Of a stretch of DNA of 64,000 nucleotides, positions 60,285 to 64,000 are shown one piece after another. The DNA comes from Novosphingobium arvoryzae (lineage in GTDB: Bacteria; Pseudomonadota; Alphaproteobacteria; Sphingomonadales; Sphingomonadaceae): the NCBI RefSeq assembly GCF_014652615.1, contig NZ_BMZD01000003.1, positions 1 to 64,000 of the forward strand, read 5' to 3'. The position numbers and the translations under genes are program-made. A model generated the notes under the pieces. The model made no database searches. It saw nothing but the letters and a program-made list of their open reading frames with translations, and was not told the origin of the DNA. Each line of letters starts with the position of its first letter. Position 1 is the first letter of the stretch.

Positions 60285-62282
60285 ATGAAGCGCAGGGTAT
60301 TGGGTGTGGTGGCGGTGCTGATGGCCGGCGTTTCGGCGGTTCCGGCGGCCGCGCAGGATGGGCTCGCGCTGGCGCAGCGGTTTGGGGCGCTGGAGGCGAT
60401 TCGCTCGATCAGCCTGTCGCCCGATGGTACGAAGATCGCCTATGTCACCCCGCATCCCACGGTCGGCACGGCGGTCTATGTCGCGGACCTGACGACGGGC
60501 GCGGCGCCGGTGCGGATCATTGCCTCGGCCAGCAAGGATGAGCAGATCTATTGGTGCGGCTGGCCCACGGCGGCGCGGCTGGTGTGCAAGGTCAGCGTCG
60601 ATTTCAACCTGGCCGGGCGCTGGATCAAGGTTGCGCGGGCCTATGCGCTGAATGCCGATGGCAGCGATGCCAAGCTGCTGACAGCGGTCAACAGCCGCCA
60701 GCTGGGGCTGGATGGCAGCGGCGGGAACGTGCTGGACTGGGACGTGGCGAGCAAGCCCGGCGCGGTGCTGATGTCGCGCTACTTCATCCAGGAAGACCGC
60801 GCCGGATCGCTGAAGGCGGAGCAGCGCCAGGGGCTGGGGGTGGAGGAAGTCGATACCGTCACGCTCAAGCGCCGCAACGTCGAGCCGGCGCGCGGCGATG
60901 CGCGCGAGTACATCACGGACGGACATGGCACGGTGCGGATATTGGGGACGATTGCCTCCAACCCGGACGGCTACATCCGCGAGGAAATGAGCTATTTCTA
61001 TCGCAAGCAGGGCGCGCGGGAGTGGCTGCCGCTGTCGAAGCTCAAGCTGGCTGACACCGGCGGGGTGGGGGGCTTCAACCCTTATGCGGTCGATCCGGCG
61101 AAGAACGTGGTCTATGGCTTTGACGATCACGAAGGCCGGGCGGCGCTGTTCAGCATTGCGTTGGACGGCACGGAAACGCGGCAACTGCTGCTTAGCCGTG
61201 ACGACGTCGACGTGGACGGACTGGTGCGGATCGGGCGCGACAACCGCGTGGTCGGGGCCAGTTATGCCACCGAAATGCGGGTGGTCGATTACTTCGATCC
61301 GGAGCTGAAGAAGCTGGCGGGGGCGCTCAGCCGGTCCTTGCCGGGCAAGCCCAGCATCGGGTTCGTCGATGCCAGCAGCGGGGAAACCAAGCTGTTGATG
61401 GTCGCCGCCAGCGATGTCGATCCGGGGCGCTATTACCTGTTCGACAAGACCACCCGCCAGCTGGGTGAAGTGCTGCCGGTGCGCCCGGAACTGGCCGGGA
61501 TCACGCTCGCGCCGATGAAGCCGGTGACCTATCCGGCTGCCGACGGTACGCAGGTGCCCGGCTACCTGACGCTGCCGCCGGGCAGCAGCGGCAAGGGGCT
61601 GCCCGCCATCGTCATGCCCCACGGCGGACCGGGATCGCGCGACGAATGGGGCTTTGACTGGCTGGTCCAGTTCTATGCCCAGCGCGGTTATGCGGTGCTG
61701 CAACCCAATTTCCGGGGCTCCACCGGCTATGGCTCGGCATGGTATCGCAAGAACGGGTTCCAGTCGTGGCGCGATGCGATTGGCGATGTGAACGACGCCG
61801 GGCGCTGGCTGGTGGCGCACGGCATCGCCGCGCCGGACAAGCTGGCGATCGTCGGCTGGTCCTATGGCGGCTATGCGGCGCTGCAAAGCCAGGTGCTGGA
61901 CCCGTCGCTCTACAAGGCGGTCGTCGCCGTCGCCCCGGTGACCGATCTGGAGCGGCTGCGCGCCGGTGCGGCTGGCGCATATAACCAGACGTTGATCCAG
62001 AAATTCATCGGGCAGGGGCCGCACATCAAGGAAGGTTCGCCCGCGCAGAACCCCGGCAGCTTCAAGGCCCCGGTGCTGATGTTCCACGGCGACCGCGACC
62101 TGAATGTCGATATCGGGCAGGCGCGGTTCATGGCCGAGCGCCTGCGCGGCGCGGGCAAGCCGGTGGAACTGGTGGAGTTTCCGGGGCTCGCCCACAGCCT
62201 CACCGATGCCGCCGCGCGCACCCGTCTGCTCAGCGAAAGCGATGCCTTCCTGCGCAAGTCTCTGGGCCTGCCGGCGAACTGA
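60285..62282 (+). CDS. Exported S9 family (prolyl oligopeptidase-type) serine peptidase
   Basis: This 665-aa protein has a signal peptide (RRVLGVVAVLMAGVSAVPAAA), a beta-propeller region (about 40-400) and an alpha/beta-hydrolase catalytic domain. The Ser lies in IVGWSYGGYAA, the Asp in MFHGDRDLNVD and the His in FPGLAHSL. It should cleave small peptides (dipeptidyl peptidase IV or acylaminoacyl peptidase style) in the periplasm. It has no operon partner, and a terminator follows further on. Confidence 0.9.
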   Translation: MKRRVLGVVAVLMAGVSAVPAAAQDGLALAQRFGALEAIRSISLSPDGTKIAYVTPHPTVGTAVYVADLTTGAAPVRIIASASKDEQIYWCGWPTAARLVCKVSVDFNLAGRWIKVARAYALNADGSDAKLLTAVNSRQLGLDGSGGNVLDWDVASKPGAVLMSRYFIQEDRAGSLKAEQRQGLGVEEVDTVTLKRRNVEPARGDAREYITDGHGTVRILGTIASNPDGYIREEMSYFYRKQGAREWLPLSKLKLADTGGVGGFNPYAVDPAKNVVYGFDDHEGRAALFSIALDGTETRQLLLSRDDVDVDGLVRIGRDNRVVGASYATEMRVVDYFDPELKKLAGALSRSLPGKPSIGFVDASSGETKLLMVAASDVDPGRYYLFDKTTRQLGEVLPVRPELAGITLAPMKPVTYPAADGTQVPGYLTLPPGSSGKGLPAIVMPHGGPGSRDEWGFDWLVQFYAQRGYAVLQPNFRGSTGYGSAWYRKNGFQSWRDAIGDVNDAGRWLVAHGIAAPDKLAIVGWSYGGYAALQSQVLDPSLYKAVVAVAPVTDLERLRAGAAGAYNQTLIQKFIGQGPHIKEGSPAQNPGSFKAPVLMFHGDRDLNVDIGQARFMAERLRGAGKPVELVEFPGLAHSLTDAAARTRLLSESDAFLRKSLGLPAN

Positions 62283-62463
62283 ACTTTCCTACACGGCGCG
62301 CGGCTGTCATGCTGGGCTTCGCTCCTTGACCGCGTGAACCCCGTTTCCCTTCAGGCCGCATTCCCCGGATGCGGCCTGATCTGCTTTCGCGCGCCCGCCA
62401 AAACTTTTCGGCAAAGACCCTCGCGGTTGCACTTCATCAACTAACGTCCGCCGGGCCCAAACG

Positions 62464-62492
62464 AAAAGGGCGGCCCCGAAGGACCGCCCTTT
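62464..62492 (-). terminator. Intrinsic terminator of rpsD
   Basis: On the minus strand AAAGGGCGGTCC, loop TTCG and GGGCCGCCCTTTT form a strong hairpin ending in T. It lies 26 bases past the rpsD stop. It may also stop leftover transcription from the peptidase side. Confidence 0.85.
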
Positions 62493-62518
62493 GCAATTTC
62501 GGTATGAAAACCCGAAAC

Positions 62519-63133
62519 TTAGCGCGAATAGAATTCGACGACCAGGTTCGGTTCCATCTTCACCGGATAGGGCACTTCGTCCAGCGTGGGAACGCGAACG
62601 AAGGTGACCTTGTCGGTGCCGTCCTGCGCGACATAATCGGGCACTTCGCGTTCCGGCAGGCCCTGTGCTTCGGCGATCAGGGCCATTTCCTTGGCCTTCT
62701 TGCCCAGCGACACGACGTCGCCCGGACGCACGCGGCGGCTGGCGATGTTGCACTTCACGCCGTTCACATAGATGTGGCCGTGCGAAACGATCTGGCGGGC
62801 CGAGAAGATGGTCGGCGCGAACTTGGCGCGGTACACCACCATGTCCAGGCGCTGTTCGAGCAGGCCGATCAGGTTCTGACCGGTGTCACCCTTCATGCTC
62901 GACGCTTCCTGATAGGTGCGCTTGAACTGCTTTTCGGTGACGTCGCCGTAATAGCCCTTCAGCTTCTGCTTGGCGCGCAGCTGGATGCCGAAGTCCGACA
63001 CCTTGCTCTTGCGGCGCTGGCCGTGCTGACCGGGGCCATAGCTGCGGCGGTTGACCGAGCTCTTGGGACGACCCCAGATGTTTTCGCCCATGCGGCGGTC
63101 AATTTTGTACTTAGACGACTTGCGCTTCGACAT
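62519..63133 (-). CDS. rpsD: 30S ribosomal protein S4
   Basis: This 204-aa primary rRNA-binding protein of the small subunit is typical of alphaproteobacteria. It starts [20 protein letters not shown]. The S4 domain is seen at [34 protein letters not shown] and the end is [11 protein letters not shown]. The start at 63133 follows GAAGGAACG, and a start 13 codons earlier is unlikely. The zinc-type Cys motif of some S4 proteins is absent. Confidence 0.97.
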   Translation of the reverse strand: MSKRKSSKYKIDRRMGENIWGRPKSSVNRRSYGPGQHGQRRKSKVSDFGIQLRAKQKLKGYYGDVTEKQFKRTYQEASSMKGDTGQNLIGLLEQRLDMVVYRAKFAPTIFSARQIVSHGHIYVNGVKCNIASRRVRPGDVVSLGKKAKEMALIAEAQGLPEREVPDYVAQDGTDKVTFVRVPTLDEVPYPVKMEPNLVVEFYSR

Positions 63134-63293
63134 GACGCATCGTTCCTTCAATTTGCTGGGGGCTGGCGACAACCGCTGGCCCTACTGGTCCGGAACCGCA
63201 CCATTCCGCCACTTGTGCGGAATGCGACCACCGCTTCACCGGAGTGCGAGGTCAATTGCGAAGGCGCGCCCTTGGCCGGGAATCGCCCGCAAG

Positions 63294-64000
63294 TCAAGCT
63301 TTCGGCGCGCGTTTCTCCAGCGTGGAGAGGATTCCGCGCATGGTCCGCACTTCCAGGTGGTTCCAGCCCGGCTTGGTCAGCATGTTGCGCACGGTCAGCC
63401 GCGTGGCCTCGGCGCGGGCCGGGGGGAAGAAATAGTTGCGGGCGTCCAGCATGGCCTCCAGCTGGCCCAGCATCCCCTCCAGCTCCTCCTGCGGGGCGGG
63501 GGGCAGCAGGTCCTCGGCCGTGGGCTGGACCAGATTGGCCTGTTTTGACCATTCATAGGCGCACAGGATCACCGCCTGCGCGAGGTTGAGGCTGGCGAAG
63601 TCCGGGTTGATCGGCACCGTCAGGATCGCGCGGGCGAGCGCGACGTCCTCGGTTTCCAGGCCGGAGCGTTCCGGGCCGAACACCAGTGCGGAGCGGCCCG
63701 CGTCGGCATGGATTGCGCGGGCGGCTTGCTCCGGCGTGACGACCGGCTTGGTCACCCCGCGCTTGCGCACGGTCGTTGCATAGACATGGGCGCAATCGGC
63801 CACGGCATCGGCCAGCGTTTCGAACACGGCGGCGTGTTCCAGCACTTCGTCTGCGCCGGCCGCCGCCGGACCGGCGCTGGGGTTGGGCCAGCCATCGCGC
63901 GGAGTGACCAGCCGCAGCTCGGTCAGCCCGAAGTTCAGCATCGCGCGGGCCGCCTTGCCGATATTCTCGCCCAGTTGCGGCCGGACGAGGACGATGACCG
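63294..64000 (-). CDS. TrmJ/SpoU-type RNA methyltransferase, N-terminus beyond window edge
   Basis: The minus-strand frame stays open from the stop at 63294 to the window edge, giving at least 234 residues. The segment VIVLVRPQLGENIGKAARAM at the edge is the start of the SPOUT fold. FGPERSGLETEDVALA and VPINPDFASLNLAQAVILCAYEW form the SAM-binding knot. The C-terminal extension (LEGMLGQLEAMLDARNYFFPPAR, RNMLTKPGW) is typical of TrmJ-like enzymes, which methylate the ribose at position 32 of tRNAs. A frame beginning at 63941 is only an internal Met. Confidence 0.88.
   Translation of the reverse strand, partial: VIVLVRPQLGENIGKAARAMLNFGLTELRLVTPRDGWPNPSAGPAAAGADEVLEHAAVFETLADAVADCAHVYATTVRKRGVTKPVVTPEQAARAIHADAGRSALVFGPERSGLETEDVALARAILTVPINPDFASLNLAQAVILCAYEWSKQANLVQPTAEDLLPPAPQEELEGMLGQLEAMLDARNYFFPPARAEATRLTVRNMLTKPGWNHLEVRTMRGILSTLEKRAPKA

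Overview
The window looks like a chromosomal segment of a GC-rich alphaproteobacterium of the order Sphingomonadales, most likely Novosphingobium or a close relative. The evidence is the codon use, the PrsK/PrsR/PrsT module of the XrtA/PEP-CTERM system, a bacterial Coq4, an actinobacterial-type (type 2) LeuA, a rubrerythrin/iron-sulfur/DUF3501 cluster, and several families of intergenic palindromes that begin with GTCA(T). The genus is an inference.

Left edge (1-3743): the distal end of an integrated genomic island. It is visibly richer in A+T than the rest. It carries a partial gene, a divergent pair of unrecognised proteins (599 and 309 aa) and a 64-aa protein equivalent to the oligomerisation part of H-NS without its DNA-binding part. 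It ends exactly at a 53-bp copy of the 3' part of a tRNA-Leu(CAA) gene, taken as the attR site.

3.8-10.2 kb: an exported M20 amidohydrolase; rubrerythrin under a Fur-box-like site; a Cys-rich heterodisulfide-reductase-like protein with DUF3501; two small unknown proteins; and a ScfR-type (RamB/MccR) regulator. 10.3-17.0 kb: the XrtA operon, consisting of a sugar transferase, histidine kinase PrsK, sigma54 activator PrsR and TPR protein PrsT, with no exosortase in view. 17.1-27.1 kb: an AMACR-like CoA racemase, an SBF-like transporter, a DUF475 protein, panB, an amino-acid permease, twin tRNA-Glu genes, recJ, a flavodoxin-like protein, and an unknown gene translationally coupled to an AHH nuclease.

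27.2-36.9 kb: a catabolic locus. A TetR regulator faces a tight operon of an APH-type kinase, an SDR, an ACAD10/11-type acyl-CoA dehydrogenase, an acyl-CoA ligase and a Zn alcohol dehydrogenase. An amidohydrolase, an Fe alcohol dehydrogenase and a nitronate monooxygenase lie on the other side. The gene set matches the logic of 4-hydroxyacid (levulinate, lva-type) degradation by phosphorylation of a hydroxyacyl-CoA.

36.9-45.7 kb: branched-chain amino acid genes leuA, ilvC, ilvN and ilvB on the minus strand. leuA has a clear 16-codon leucine-rich leader and ilvB has a structured leader. A thioesterase, an epoxide hydrolase and a YceI protein are interspersed, and miaA follows. 45.7-64 kb: mostly housekeeping genes (serB, coq4, purL, xseB, ispA, coaD, a cyclophilin, queA, tgt, an S9 peptidase, rpsD and a TrmJ/SpoU-type methyltransferase cut by the window edge). 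Between queA and tgt sits a small accessory block: a periplasmic heptad-repeat protein, YkgJ, a TetR regulator facing a carotenoid oxygenase, and a possible globin-fold protein.
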